Assembly (NCBI RefSeq): GCF_000192795.1
Contig: NW_007360612.1
Coordinates: 61,438-125,437, forward strand
Length of the DNA stretch: 64,000 bases
Origin: Vavraia culicis subsp. floridensis
Taxonomy: Eukaryota > Microsporidia > Pleistophoridae
Direction: 5' to 3'
The notes under the pieces are model-generated. The model worked only from the letters and a program-made list of their open reading frames with translations. It made no database searches and was not told the origin of the DNA. Positions within the stretch are counted from its first letter, which is position 1. Each line of letters opens with the position of its first letter. Positions 20,307 through 31,503 of this stretch are shown one piece after another. A program made the position numbers and the translations under genes.

Positions 20307-20669
20307 ATGTTCCATCAATCTGGTATGAAACATATATTTGATATAAATTGTTTAAATAAGAACGAAAAGAAACATCTTATGTTGATATTACCACCTGTAA
20401 ACACTAAAGAACGCGCTAAAATAGATCTTACGGATCTTAAAATCATTTTTTACCGTTGCAGGACTCTCGGTCTATTGAAAAACCCGCGGATCAAAAAGTA
20501 TTTTACGATACTCAAGAATCACGCAGGATCAGAAAAATTCCTGATGGGACTGATGCACCTATACAAATTTATAGAGTTGAGGAAACATGAGATGAAGAAA
20601 ATTGAATGCTGCTTATTTTTGAGTTATATTTCAACGCATTATGGAAAAAATATTGAAATGAGAGAATGA
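20307..20669 (+). CDS. hypothetical protein, 120 aa
   Basis: Basic, helical protein of 120 residues (or 114 if it starts at the second methionine, 20325). It has no signal peptide or membrane helix and ends in a Leu/Ile/Lys-rich half that could form a small helical bundle. Codon use is AT-rich like its surroundings. No CCC precedes either ATG, though the frame is clean over its whole length. I do not recognise a family. A small nuclear or kinetochore-type protein is possible but not supported. Confidence 0.45.
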   Translation: MFHQSGMKHIFDINCLNKNEKKHLMLILPPVNTKERAKIDLTDLKIIFYRCRTLGLLKNPRIKKYFTILKNHAGSEKFLMGLMHLYKFIELRKHEMKKIECCLFLSYISTHYGKNIEMRE

Positions 20670-21581
20670 GAAGTGGTCACTCGGTTATTTGAGCATTTGT
20701 ACCAATAACATATTTCTGAACACCTGGCATGATCAAAACGCATCATTGTAAAAACTTTTCTCTCTTTGGTAATGCTCTATAACCTAGAATTCACTTTTTG
20801 ATGTATAAATCGTGTAACCGATATGGTACGTGTAAAATACCAATCAAACAATTGCAACACATTTTTTAGTTCTACATCACGTGTTGTTAAAATATATTCA
20901 CCATGATTTTACCGTATTTCTTTGAATACTCCTATTTTTGCCAAACACTTAAAATTGTATAGAAAAGAACTTATTCAGATTTTTTTGAATTGATTGCATC
21001 TTTTGCTGCAATACGCGATAGAATTTGAGTTTAGGAAATTTGGTTAAATGTCCAATTTTGGTAATTAAACAATTACATACTCGCTGATTAGTAGTAATCA
21101 ACGCTGTGTATAAGCGGACTATGACTCGGCTGGCATGTTCTTGCATGTAAATTCAGAACTATTTAGTAAGATATAGCTGTGAGGAGAAGAATCTGCTAGG
21201 TGAATCAGTACAGGAATAAATCTTTGATAAACTCGTTACCAATGTGTTCGTTAATTCTGAAAGTACAGTTTTTATAGTTCTAGTGTTGACGAAACGAGTA
21301 GTTAATTACGGCCATCATCGTGACCTAACACCATAACATAACTTTTAGCATGACCTTCAAGCAAAATGGGGTTCTTTTTGGTAAATGACAAACAGCTAGC
21401 ATAGTTGCACTGATAACAAAACAGGCATCGGTTCCAAACTATCTTTATAAATGTACGGCTACCGCCATACCGCTTTAAGATCTTGATCTGTGCTTTCGAA
21501 CAGCCATTTTCGTTAACCAACGGATCGGTTCGAATACCAAAAATTGCTTATGAAAGCGAATAATCTTCTCTTTAATCAAAT
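20670..21581. other. AT-rich intergenic with a possible transposon relic
   Basis: See the separate relic at 21302-21560. The rest (20670-21300) is AT-rich with frequent stops and no supported gene. Confidence 0.4.
21302..21560 (-). pseudogene. zinc-ribbon-like coding relic (transposase-like?)
   Basis: About 80 codons open on the minus strand without an ATG near the start. Codon composition is better than the flanks. A motif W-x-R-C-x-x-C-x-x-C followed by S/F-rich residues recalls the N-terminal zinc ribbon of IS1016/Merlin-type transposases, a group known in microsporidia. It lacks any DDE catalytic part and sits 20 nt downstream of a secreted-protein gene. The assignment is tentative. Confidence 0.25.
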
Positions 21582-23186
21582 TCAATTACCCAAGCTACTG
21601 CTTTTGGTCTCTATACCCAAACACATTAGTTGTTGATTCAAACAAGTAAACTGTTGTGCTATAAACCGAACATGAGTTACAATATCAACACAACATGGTA
21701 GAACTTCTGTAAGAGGCTGATACAACTGGAGTAAAATGCTCCTGTAGGCCTCCAAGTCACAAATTGTCGAGTTTTTACTGCAATCCATAATTTCTTTCGA
21801 ACGTTGGCAAATTTCAACCGTCTCTTCCACCAACGCCTCAGTAAATTTGTTCAACTCAGCATCAGATTTGAAAACACCTGAAACATTAATATGATCTTGT
21901 TCGTGTTTTATAAGGCCTGCCAAGTCTTTAACCAAGCTATGTAGGTTTATTCTTGATGAATTTATAGTGTTTTCGCTATTGACACATGTTTTGGGTTGTG
22001 AACCCGAAACATTTTTAATTAAATATTGTATGTGATTAGCGTAATGCTCATTGATGTGGGAAAACAGCGACTCAAGTTTTTGATTCATCGCGATCAATTC
22101 TTCAATACTTTTGAGTATTTTGGTTAGCAGTCTATCTATATGCCCCCATTTATACTTTTCATTATTAGGTGATTGTGCAGTGTTTACTTTAGCGCATAGG
22201 TTAAGTGTTTGTATCACTTTTTCTATTTCTTTTAGTAGTTGCGATTGGCTATATCTCCAACTAGTGAATTTCGGTACAAGGTACAGCTTCCCAAAGAAAA
22301 AAATGCACTTAGGCTTCCAGGATGTAACCATATCAAATATTTTATTCAGCGTCTGCTGTGTTGGAAGCGGAATCGTTTCACGATATTCGTTGATCAATAG
22401 TTGTTGACCCGCCATTATTGGATCAGTATTTGGTGGATTCATTTCTACGTAATTGTTTTCATCGTTCTCACAATATAGACTAAGATCGTTTTTTTTGGCA
22501 CTTGAAGCCTCTAGACGTGAATTTTCGCGGATGAACGAGCTTGGTTTAACGTCAAAACAGAAAATAGAACGGAAAACATCATTTTCTTGAGGATTTGAGG
22601 AGTTAGCATAGAAGGTTTCGGCGGGTGCGCTGGTCTGATTTTCCATGGGTAGTTGTGAAGCCGATCTGCCATTCGCATCCGAAGTGCATGGAATATCAGG
22701 TAAAACTCGATTACATCTTGGTGGTTCATACCCAAAATGATTATCAGGAATTGCGCATTTAGTTGGACTTGGTGCAGAATCAATACCATATCCTGGGTTT
22801 TGAACGCTTGTGATTGTTTGCGGTGACAAATCTTCTGCGGTCTGAGACGAAGTTTCTTCTGTTAGCGTAGCAGGGTCAGAAGATGTTGAACTCCGAGAAT
22901 GTACACTAGATTGGCTTGTTTGTGATGAATAAGAGATTTTTCTTCTTCGAATACTATTTGTTCTCTTCTGAAAAAAACATAAAAAAGGTGACGGCTTCTT
23001 ATTTTCTGTGTTATCCGTAGGTGTGCTCGGCTTTCTCCCATCAGGTTCGTCGCTTTCCGTTGGATTGGCAACATTGGTATCTCTGGATATGCAATAATTT
23101 GTTACCGCACTAACTTCCGGGATTTCGTGCTGTCCCATTGACAAAACGCTTGCAAAAAATAAATGCAGAATGTAAAGAATTTTCAT
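21582..23186 (-). CDS. putative secreted protein of a microsporidian family (534 aa)
   Basis: 534 residues: a clear signal peptide (MKILYILHLFFASVLSMG), a long polar, Ser/Thr/Pro/Asn-rich middle (about 30-265) that should be disordered, and a helical C-terminal half. The C-terminal half contains a KIFDMVTSWKPKCIFFFGKLY segment and heptad-like repeats, with cysteines spread along it. A similar segment (LIELLKSCKPYF) at the same place in the protein at 26926-28569 and similar following helices make the two diverged paralogues. No known domain is recognised. A TATATAAG box lies about 18-25 nt upstream of the ATG, and there is no CCC motif, unlike the housekeeping genes. Codon use is AT-rich. A secreted role outside the parasite is inferred from the signal peptide. 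Confidence 0.65.
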   Translation of the reverse strand: MKILYILHLFFASVLSMGQHEIPEVSAVTNYCISRDTNVANPTESDEPDGRKPSTPTDNTENKKPSPFLCFFQKRTNSIRRRKISYSSQTSQSSVHSRSSTSSDPATLTEETSSQTAEDLSPQTITSVQNPGYGIDSAPSPTKCAIPDNHFGYEPPRCNRVLPDIPCTSDANGRSASQLPMENQTSAPAETFYANSSNPQENDVFRSIFCFDVKPSSFIRENSRLEASSAKKNDLSLYCENDENNYVEMNPPNTDPIMAGQQLLINEYRETIPLPTQQTLNKIFDMVTSWKPKCIFFFGKLYLVPKFTSWRYSQSQLLKEIEKVIQTLNLCAKVNTAQSPNNEKYKWGHIDRLLTKILKSIEELIAMNQKLESLFSHINEHYANHIQYLIKNVSGSQPKTCVNSENTINSSRINLHSLVKDLAGLIKHEQDHINVSGVFKSDAELNKFTEALVEETVEICQRSKEIMDCSKNSTICDLEAYRSILLQLYQPLTEVLPCCVDIVTHVRFIAQQFTCLNQQLMCLGIETKSSSLGN

Positions 23187-26100
23187 ATCTATGGTATGTG
23201 ATTCTCTTATATATTTTTGGTATAGTCAAAAATGGAATGAAATTGAAAAATTAGAACTAAAACTAATGAAGTCATTTCGCTGTTTGCGGAAAGAATCATG
23301 TCGATATGGGCGAAACAACACGACCTGAATACATGGGTGATATGCCCTATGAAACGTTGTATTATGTAATTTACTTTATAAGATATCATTCTGTGTATAT
23401 GGTCATTACCACTAAAAAATTTGCGCAACGTGTTCTCTGAAGATGCGATACATGATATTTTCGATTTTCTGTACTGTTTGAGCGGATGAAATCACGTTTT
23501 AGCTGCGAATTGTAAAAAAATTTGCCAGATACAGCTCTTCCACCACTCGAATAAAATGATGGTATTTTATAGTAAATGACGAATTTGGCAACAGATTACC
23601 ATTCATGTGTTGGAGTATCTTTGTGTCCATTATAGAGACTTCCTTTATATGACTTATTAGTTTTTTTGACATGATATGAAAGAACTATTCAATTTTGCTT
23701 TTGTTCCGGATAAAACTGCACATATACGCCACGTATGCTTTCCTAGTACTATTTTATCTGTGAATTGTGAAGTACAGCTGAAGTAATGGATGAGTTTAGT
23801 TTACTTTAATAAATTAAATTTAATAGTGTCAGTGTACGTGGACCAGAGAAATTGAATATGTGATGTGTTATATGCTGGTATGGCCGTTCAGCTGAAAAAA
23901 TGCAATTAGAACAGAATTAAAAATTGTGTTCCATTTAATTAACACCAAGCAACACAAAGGATAGAAAATAAAGGAGTCATATGGAACGGTATTGAGAACT
24001 ATTATGGTAAACTTATGCGAAGAACGGTCCAGATGTAAGAACTGATAATTTGGAATCATTCATGGATAGCGTGTTATACGCGTCTTAAAGTTATTGCTGA
24101 GCATTTTAATATAAAAAGTAAATGAAGCAACGGGTAAACATGATTTTACCTTCATTACAAATATTTTGTGAAGAAGCACCTTTTTAATCGCATGCGCTGA
24201 AAAGACACGCCATGCACATCATTTTTGTTTCCGCGATAATCGCATAGCAACGTACATACCACTTCGCTAGAGGTGTTCAGTGACAGGAGCATTACGGTGT
24301 ACGGTGCATTCTTTCAGCACAAGTGTTTAATTCTAAAGTGGTGTTTTCAAGAAGCTAAAATGTTTTAACTTCCTTCTTGATGTAAAAACTCAGTAAAGTT
24401 CAAAAAGCACTACCAGAAGAAGCGGTAGACAGCAAATATAGAAGTTTATAAAATTTACATATGAAGCTTTCAAGTCAAGCTGTCAAATATCTGCTCTTGC
24501 AAACTAAGCAAACATAATAAGCAGTGAAAAATGAGATTATAATACATGGTGGAGCTATGTTTTAAAAAAGGAAAAATACGGTTGACTCAGTGCTGTGCTT
24601 TTCTCCTTACCTAACAATTAGATGAAAAATGCTTTGTTATTTTTGCAAAAAACTTACGGTTGAGCAATAAGAAAATAAACATAATATTTATGATACTGTA
24701 TGAGTGATATTTCATCCTTCATGCAACTCTTTGTTCAGATATGCTTGTAAATTACCTTCCAAATCAAACATAAATTATTTCTACATCAAATTATCAGAAA
24801 ATTTTTTCCTTGTCTGCGTTATTGAGATTTGACATACCTAAAAAATAGTTTTTTTCATTGAAAAAAAGATTAGTTTATCAAAAAATGAACATGAAGAAAC
24901 GCGAGGGAAGGTAAAACTTTTAAGTTACTCCAATTACTATTTTTGTTTTTTTCTTCGTTTGTAAAATAGTACTATTTTACAAGATTGACCAGTTCGTATA
25001 AATAAAATAAATGCTGGCCGACATCATCTCAAACTTTTTATGTTTATGGTAATCCTTGTAATTTACCAGATTTTTTGATCGGAGTACTTCGTGTGTTGCA
25101 AGTTACGCGTGGACATGAAGTTCTACATTTTGAAATAAGTTAACTAAACTGCTTTTACTGCATTTTTTGAACTACACCATGTATTAAGCATCAAAAAAAT
25201 GTTCAAAACAACGGCAAAACCGTTTATATTCATATGATGAAAATGTTTAATGATATCTATTGTCAACTTATAACGTTCATCAAACGGCATTTTCAGGTTT
25301 ACTCGTTTCAAAAAAAATAAAAAATTTGATTGCGTATAAAAATCGTGTTTTTTAAATGTAGGAATAAATCGCTCATTCGATCGAATACCAGGTATAAACG
25401 CTGAACAATAGGCACTTTTTACTCGCATGGCACTTATATTACGTATAAACATGATCATTGTAAATACCGATCGCGCATTGCTTTTTTTATATCAAGTATG
25501 TTATCTGCTGTCTGGATTGGCCATTTCTTTGCTTGCAGCATATAAAACACAGAATATTTGTTCGAATTAAGTTACTTTATGATGTGATAATCACGAAAGT
25601 TGCTTGAAAAAATGTATAAATGAACTAAACATAGCTGATATAAAATATGAACCGGGCTGTGTTTACGGTATCTCTAACTCAATTAATCATATAGTACCTT
25701 CACTAGACTAAAAAATTCAGTATTGGTCGTATATAGTAATGATCAAATCAGGTAGTTTCTGATACAAATGTCGGCTTTGCCAATTGAAATATTTTTGCAG
25801 GAGAGGTCTCGTATTGATTACTTTATCTCAGTTATTTGGCGAATCAAAAATACATATCATGTTCATTTTTTAGTTAATGTTCAACCATGAAATATTATGG
25901 TGAATATAGAAGCAGGCCATTTATCAGCTGCTTCACTACTCGATAAGTGTTTTAACACGTTTTGTGCTTTAAAAAATTAGATATGCGTAGAAAATCGTGG
26001 TTTTCCCAAAAGTCGTTTATCTTCTTCTCATTTAGCGAAAAAATTTAGAAATATGGTCCGTTGGAACCGACTAAGACCATAAGTCTTTCGTTCATAGAGA

Positions 26101-26925
26101 AATTCAGTGCACTAACCTGTATAACAACCCAACACGCACCCAAGGTATGCTTCAACCACAGCTGTAATCTGCGCGACACTCCCTTCCGAGAGCAAAAAAG
26201 GTAAACTGTTCGTAATAGTTCTCTTCGTAATTTATATATCGTGAAACACGAGAACATTCATGAGCAATGGATGTTTGTGCTAGCCTTTTTTTTTATTTTA
26301 CCTGGGAATTTATAAATTTTTATCAAAAACATATTTGACCGCATGTACTGCACACACTACCCAATGTCATGACCTTTTGTTAATAAAGTATTATAAAAAC
26401 ATAGTTAAGAAAGCGTGAACGTTCACGACAGGGAAGTGTGATCAAGTTCGCCCAACTTCAAGCCGCATCTGTGTCTGATACGATCAAAAGTTATGAACAG
26501 ATCCCAAGTAGAACACGAAAAAATAGCTGATGAGCCAGACATTTAACTAGTTTCAACAAAGATTTTATCGACAAGTATCTTGGAGGTATTAGCTAGCCTT
26601 GGCTGAATCACTGCAGGATGGCTAAATGTTTGTTTGGCTGAATAAATGAAGATGATGCAGTCGGTATCAATTTTGAAAAAGCCTTTGGCAGTTCATTGGA
26701 AGGGTTCTCCAGGTCTTCATGATGTGGCCGCATAACCGATACCTATTTGAAGATGCAAAGCAAAGGCTACACGTAAAATCGTAATATCAGGTGTGCAACC
26801 ATCTCAAAATCCCAAATCTATTAATTTATTGTTTTAATTTTCCTAAGACGTTGTGTAGAAAAATAAAAGATTGTGCTAGCAAAGTACCACAATTTGTATT
26901 TTCGTTTAAATCATTTTTATTAGGT
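23187..26925. other. 3.7-kb AT-rich gene-poor region
   Basis: No firm gene. A 104-codon ORF at 25144-25458 (-) starts with ATG but has no start signal or similarity. Around 26045-26260 (-) and 26440-26790 (+) the DNA is less AT-rich and reads in codon-like stretches broken by stops, which suggests decayed genes or transposons. The flank next to 23187 is the promoter of the secreted-protein gene. Confidence 0.45.
25144..25458 (-). CDS. hypothetical ORF, 104 aa, weak
   Basis: ATG-initiated frame of 104 codons, basic, with one hydrophobic stretch near the C-terminus (GFAVVLNIFLMLN). It has no CCC signal, no similarity and unremarkable codon use, so it may be chance. It is kept because the surrounding 3.7 kb has no other ATG-initiated frame of this length apart from the shadows. 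Confidence 0.2.
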   Translation of the reverse strand: MIMFIRNISAMRVKSAYCSAFIPGIRSNERFIPTFKKHDFYTQSNFLFFLKRVNLKMPFDERYKLTIDIIKHFHHMNINGFAVVLNIFLMLNTWCSSKNAVKAV

Positions 26926-28569
26926 TTAGATAACGCTTCTAAAAACTATTTCGTCCATTATTTTGCTAAAAAGTCCGTTTAACGCATCATTGTGCGAATA
27001 TATACTCGAATACAAATCCATTAAATTCCTGAAGCTTTCACTAAATTCGGGTATTCGACGCGATAATATATTTAATGTACAGATTTTTGCATATTGCAAC
27101 CTATTTGTACTCGCAATCTGGTATAATTTACTAAAATAAATGTTCATTTGCAAGATATGCATTGTCAAAATCCCTTTTCTTGGTTCACTCTCATACCACG
27201 TTTGGTAGTCATTGTAAATTTCTCTAATTATCTTTTCTAACATGTCACACTGGTCGAATTTAACTTTGGATACCGAATCTTTATATATGTTTAGCCTCAA
27301 CTCTTCTGTAATCTGCGCCAAGGTGATCTCAATACTCTCATAGATACGAAACGAGTCGCTGTACAAACCATCAAGCTCGTGATTTTTTTCCACTAGCAAG
27401 TCTAGATGTGCAGAAACCTCTTCTATGGCTCCGACTAGCTCGTTGATAAGATGGTGTTGAAAGGAATTCTTGCTTGTCACAGCTTTATTTTCGGAAACTG
27501 ATACTAACTTTCTGATCTTTTCTAAGGAGCCTAAGAATTTATACTTGTTAAATCTGTGCTCCCGACCCATGAGAAAATATAAAGGATAATGTTGGTTATC
27601 AAATATACTAAAGTACGGTTTGCAACTCTTTAAAAGCTCTATAAGCTGCTGTATCTTGACTTGAATAATTTTTAAATTCGTAAGGTCCTGCTTCTCACAC
27701 AATTTTGGCTGTATAACCAGTATATTCCTATCAGACCGTTTTGTACTGTTTTTAAGCATATTTGCAACATAAGATTGTATTATTTCTTGATCGGTTTTTC
27801 CTAAGTCTTCGTTTGTTTTTTGTTGTTGCGCAACGTGTGTTGTACTAAAATGTTTTGAATAACAACTTTTTTGTGGTACATCATTATTGAGATACTTCCC
27901 AACATCAATGGTATCTTCGATTTGAAATTCATCATCGCTCTCAGGCGAAGAGCAAAATGAGTGCTCATAAACATTTTTTCTTCCAAGCACATATTCTTCA
28001 TGGCCTGAAGCAGCATGTTGTGGAAAATATAATTTTCTTCTTAGTGAACGCTCATCCATACTGTGAGGGCGGGCTTTGCACTCGCTCTCAACCGGCTGAA
28101 CAATAAATTGTTCTATTATAAATTCTGATGTACAATCCTCGAACAGATCGTCGTGACTTTTGGCTTGTCTTCCTTTAAATAGCTGCTTAAATGCCTGTAA
28201 ACTTTTTAATCTTTTGTCTCCGTTTGGTAATGGGCGCGCAGACACACTATGATTCAGCATTTTTGGCAATATTGCAACGGGATTTTTCACCAATGTTGCT
28301 TTGTTCAGCGACTTACGTTCTAAAATTGTTTCACACCGATCGTAAGACGGCAAAACAGTGGTTGATAACAATTCAGGTGATGAATCATTTGGGAGGGATA
28401 GCGGCCGTTCATTTTTCCGCGCATTATGTGTTCTATGGCGGTGCTGACACGCTTCCTTTGCAATATCTGTCGATGAGTAAGACACTTTGACATCCCTGTA
28501 TTTCATCGATTGTTTTTTGCTAATTGGCCCGTATGCCGCTGAAATACATAACAAGAAAGCAAGCATCAT
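26926..28569 (-). CDS. putative secreted protein of a microsporidian family (547 aa)
   Basis: 547 residues: short signal peptide (MMLAFLLCISAAYG), a basic/polar middle (about 20-250) and a C-terminal half (about 290-547) made of amphipathic helices. A segment with spaced K-P-Y-F and Y-P-L-Y residues near 312-330 lines up with the protein at 21582-23186, followed by similar helices, so these are paralogues. A TATAAAAGG box ends 19 nt before the ATG. There is no CCC motif. The gene is AT-rich, lacks known domains, and is on the same strand as its relative about 5 kb away. Function unknown; export from the cell is expected. Confidence 0.65.
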   Translation of the reverse strand: MMLAFLLCISAAYGPISKKQSMKYRDVKVSYSSTDIAKEACQHRHRTHNARKNERPLSLPNDSSPELLSTTVLPSYDRCETILERKSLNKATLVKNPVAILPKMLNHSVSARPLPNGDKRLKSLQAFKQLFKGRQAKSHDDLFEDCTSEFIIEQFIVQPVESECKARPHSMDERSLRRKLYFPQHAASGHEEYVLGRKNVYEHSFCSSPESDDEFQIEDTIDVGKYLNNDVPQKSCYSKHFSTTHVAQQQKTNEDLGKTDQEIIQSYVANMLKNSTKRSDRNILVIQPKLCEKQDLTNLKIIQVKIQQLIELLKSCKPYFSIFDNQHYPLYFLMGREHRFNKYKFLGSLEKIRKLVSVSENKAVTSKNSFQHHLINELVGAIEEVSAHLDLLVEKNHELDGLYSDSFRIYESIEITLAQITEELRLNIYKDSVSKVKFDQCDMLEKIIREIYNDYQTWYESEPRKGILTMHILQMNIYFSKLYQIASTNRLQYAKICTLNILSRRIPEFSESFRNLMDLYSSIYSHNDALNGLFSKIMDEIVFRSVI

Positions 28570-30455
28570 GGCATGTTAGCGCACGTTCCTTTTATACTTT
28601 GCCACGTATCGCATTATCCATTTTGAACACGGCGATAAATCGGGAAATAATCGATTAATTTATTAGATAGCATTAGCCGGTATTAGCGAAAAGAAAATGT
28701 TTGATAGTGCCATTCCAGCGTATTTTTGCGGTCCAGTCCCATTTACTGGTTGTTATCAGTCAATATGAATGAAAATAAAACTTTGATTATAATTGGCTAG
28801 TTTTATGGAAATAAATTATTTAGCTCTCCCAAAATAACAATTTTTCGCTGCTTATAAATTGAGACAAAATGGATGAAACACTGCTATTAACTCGTTTACA
28901 TGTAATTTGATCAGCTATATTTACAAGCAGTGCATATAAAGACACTTTTTCGTTAACAATTATTCTCGCCTTTTACTAAAAAAGTATAGCAAGCGAAGAG
29001 GACTGAAAGAAGTCTAATAATTCTTTAAAGGGATATAAAATATATTGGATAGATAAGCGATATTAGTGCTATTTCTAAAACTTGGACAGCACTTTATGTA
29101 AAAACTATGGGAGCGTTGGTTGTATGCTCAGGTAGTAATCATTTCATGACTGTGGTGAACTCAAATCTGTTTTCAAATATGAACAACTAGTTCAAATAAA
29201 TGTACCGCATTTTATGAACACTTTTATTTAATATTAGACCAATTAATTGAGCTATAAATTAAATACCAAATGTAGTAAAATGGAAGCAATTCAATCCGAG
29301 AGCACGCCAAAGAAACTAAAATGTTTTTTATCTCCAGAAATTGGATGAAAAGTGTACTAAAGCAGGTATATTAATGTTACTGAGCAAATTTTGTTCACCA
29401 AAATGATAATACGCTTCACTGCGGCTGTATAAAATATTTTGCTTGTTATATACGTGTTGTTTAGCACCAAAACTAGATAAAATGTCTAGAAAACAACATA
29501 TTTTCAGCTTACTAAACATATTGGAGTATGTTAAGATAGATAGAGTGCACCAAAAATTATTAATCAAACCGCTTGTCCATATATTGCTTATTTGTCAGAT
29601 CTAAAGATCTTTTTTACAGATTTTATGGTTCATCGTGGAATGGTAAAGCATGTTATGCAGATGTCTAAGTATGCAATTCTATGATATGTTGTTGTTCTAT
29701 GTGCTCTTCATATGCATTTATGTTGGATCAGCTTCTTTTAGACGCATCCCTCACCGTGGTTCACCGTTTTTAAAATTCAGTTATATACTTTGGAAATAAT
29801 CTCTGTTAAAATAGCAAATATCCATCAATAAATTACACACAGCCGTTGACCCGGTTGCTTTTATTTTTCAGATCTACCGGTTTATTCCGCAATCTGTAGT
29901 TTATCCTCACCATGTCATGGTTAACAGCCGTTTCGTCAGGCTAACATTCGTCCACTCGCCGTATACTTCACATGTTGCCAACACAACACGAAGAATTTTA
30001 CGATATTTAATTTACTTTTGTTCTGATTCCATTCACTTATACCATATCCGATTATATTAAAGAAATATCGACTTAACAGTAGTTCGCAGGTTTCTGTCGT
30101 GAACAACAGCTTATATTCTTTACTCTTGTTCATTTAAATCCCTTACTATACAAATGGTGTGATAACAGTTCTACACAATCGCACAAGTCCGTTTACTCAC
30201 GTATGAAATAAAGTACCAGTGCTGTGATATCTGGTCATAACAGAATAAATGCATCGATAGTTATGTTTGTTTGTATTTTTAAAAAGAATGAGCAATTTCG
30301 GCCACAGAGATTCAGAAATCAGTGCGCAACCATTTATCGTACACTCAAAGATCGTAGATAGTAAATTGTCAAAAATCTCAAAATAAAATCTAACCCGTCA
30401 ACTACAAGTCATCTGTCCTTCAGTAAATTATTTATAACGCAAGGGAAAATGCGCT
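28570..30455. other. AT-rich gene-poor region
   Basis: Many stops in all frames. Frames at 29328-29567 and 29936-30133 (-) have no start signal or similarity. Nothing else is supported. Confidence 0.5.
28588..28596 (-). promoter_or_regulatory. TATA box of the 547-aa secreted protein gene
   Basis: TATAAAAGG on the minus strand, 19-27 nt upstream of the ATG. A TATATAAG box has the same place before the related gene at 23186. The closeness to the start codon implies a very short 5' leader. Confidence 0.5.
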
Positions 30456-30903
30456 ATGCTTGTATTCTTAGCCTACATATTTGCCTCAAGTAAACCAAGA
30501 GAATTGCTGACACAGAATAACAGCGAGAAAAAGATTCAAAAAACTTCCTCTTCACGAAATACTTTACTGAAAGCAGAATATCTACGAAACTTTAATTACG
30601 TGCACAAGCGTGAAGTGCAGCAGAGAAACGTTTCCAAGCATACTGGCAGTAGTAGAGCAAATCAACAACACACGTTATTAAACCAAAAAAGACATGTCAG
30701 GAACACAAAAAATGATCAACCATTACCTGTTAACCATCCGCTGCTGCTCAGCATTCACAATTAGTGAACGGCGACTCGTCAAAGTTCCCCGTAGATGAGT
30801 TGATTCCGAGCATTGATTGCGAGATTGATGAGCGTTATGTGGAAATTTTGCGCGAGGATGGTCAATTAAGCAGCGAATTATTTGATAAATACAATGTTTG
30901 ATT
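30456..30903 (+). pseudogene. possible small secreted-protein gene with a frameshift
   Basis: An ORF of 102 codons (30456-30764) starts with a hydrophobic segment (MLVFLAYIFASS) and continues as a basic, Asn/Gln/Lys-rich chain. The last bases overlap a second open stretch in another frame (about 30733-30903) that reads as an acidic, well-formed tail ending LSSELFDKYNV. A one-base slip near 30735 would join the two into about 145 residues. A GGG with an ATG in yet another frame lies a few bases upstream. I cannot tell whether this is a pseudogene, a sequencing error or two unrelated frames. Confidence 0.35.
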
Positions 30904-31109
30904 CGTGTTAAAGATTATCATCATGCCCTGTGTGGCTTGTCATATTTGCAGCATTGCAATCTTTTTTTTGTGCAAGGACTACCGTTTTGACTCCTCATTT
31001 ACAAAACAGCTCCGTATTTTTGTGTAGAAAAGCGCATTCTCAGCGTAATCTTCTTCGTTGGTGAACAAATTTATTCAAATTTGGTATGCTGCAAGAAACA
31101 GCCCTGTCA

Positions 31110-31322
31110 ATGGACGACAAAAAATTTAGGGAGCTTTTACTGCAACGAGAACAGTTAGATTACGAGCTGAGCATTGTGGGTAAATACGACGGACCAAGCG
31201 TGTATACAAAGAGTGGAGATGTATTTATTCCCGTGTCAAGGAATGACGCAATCGATCATCTAGAAAGAAAGAGAAAAAACATCGTAAAAAGAATTAACAA
31301 ATCAACTGAGGGAAGGATTTGA
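31110..31322 (+). CDS. Nas2/PSMD9 N-terminal-like small protein
   Basis: 70 residues. A helix with LLLQREQLDYEL is followed by Y-D-G-P-S-V, a short hairpin with F-I-P-V, and a second helix with A-I-D-H-L-E-R-K. This is the order of the N-terminal domain of Nas2/p27 (PSMD9), the chaperone that holds the proteasomal ATPase Rpt5 during base assembly. The PDZ domain of full-length Nas2 is absent. The frame also opens at 31086, but GCCCTGTCA stands directly before the second ATG at 31110, and that start is preferred. It lies 10 nt upstream of the next gene on the same strand. A prefoldin-type hairpin protein is an alternative. Confidence 0.45.
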   Translation: MDDKKFRELLLQREQLDYELSIVGKYDGPSVYTKSGDVFIPVSRNDAIDHLERKRKNIVKRINKSTEGRI

Positions 31323-31332
31323 ACCCCTTAAA

Positions 31333-31503
31333 ATGGACGAGGCTGTGAAGCTGAACTTGGAAATATTTGATAAAGTCGAAGAAATTGGCGAATTGCGAAG
31401 GACGTACAACGAATTAAAAGATAAATACAGCGATATAAAACGTAAATATAGAGAAAAACATTTGATAGAAAAGTATTTGAGGGATAACACATCGAAGGAA
31501 TAA
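31333..31503 (+). CDS. small coiled-coil protein (56 aa)
   Basis: 56 residues, highly charged, with leucines, isoleucines and tyrosines spaced as in one long coiled coil (VEEIGELRRTYNELK and onwards). The ATG is preceded by ACCCC in the 10-nt gap after the Nas2-like gene, so its start signal fills nearly the entire spacer. This tight spacing contrasts with the kilobase gaps elsewhere and suggests either a shared transcript or strongly overlapping transcripts. The family is not recognised; a kinetochore, Mediator or vesicle-tether peptide would all fit the shape. Confidence 0.5.
   Translation: MDEAVKLNLEIFDKVEEIGELRRTYNELKDKYSDIKRKYREKHLIEKYLRDNTSKE

Noticed and set aside
31302..31335. tRNA-like T-arm (GGATTTGAACC) on the minus strand
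   Set aside because: The flanks do not form acceptor, D or anticodon stems and the sequence is the end of the Nas2-like gene.
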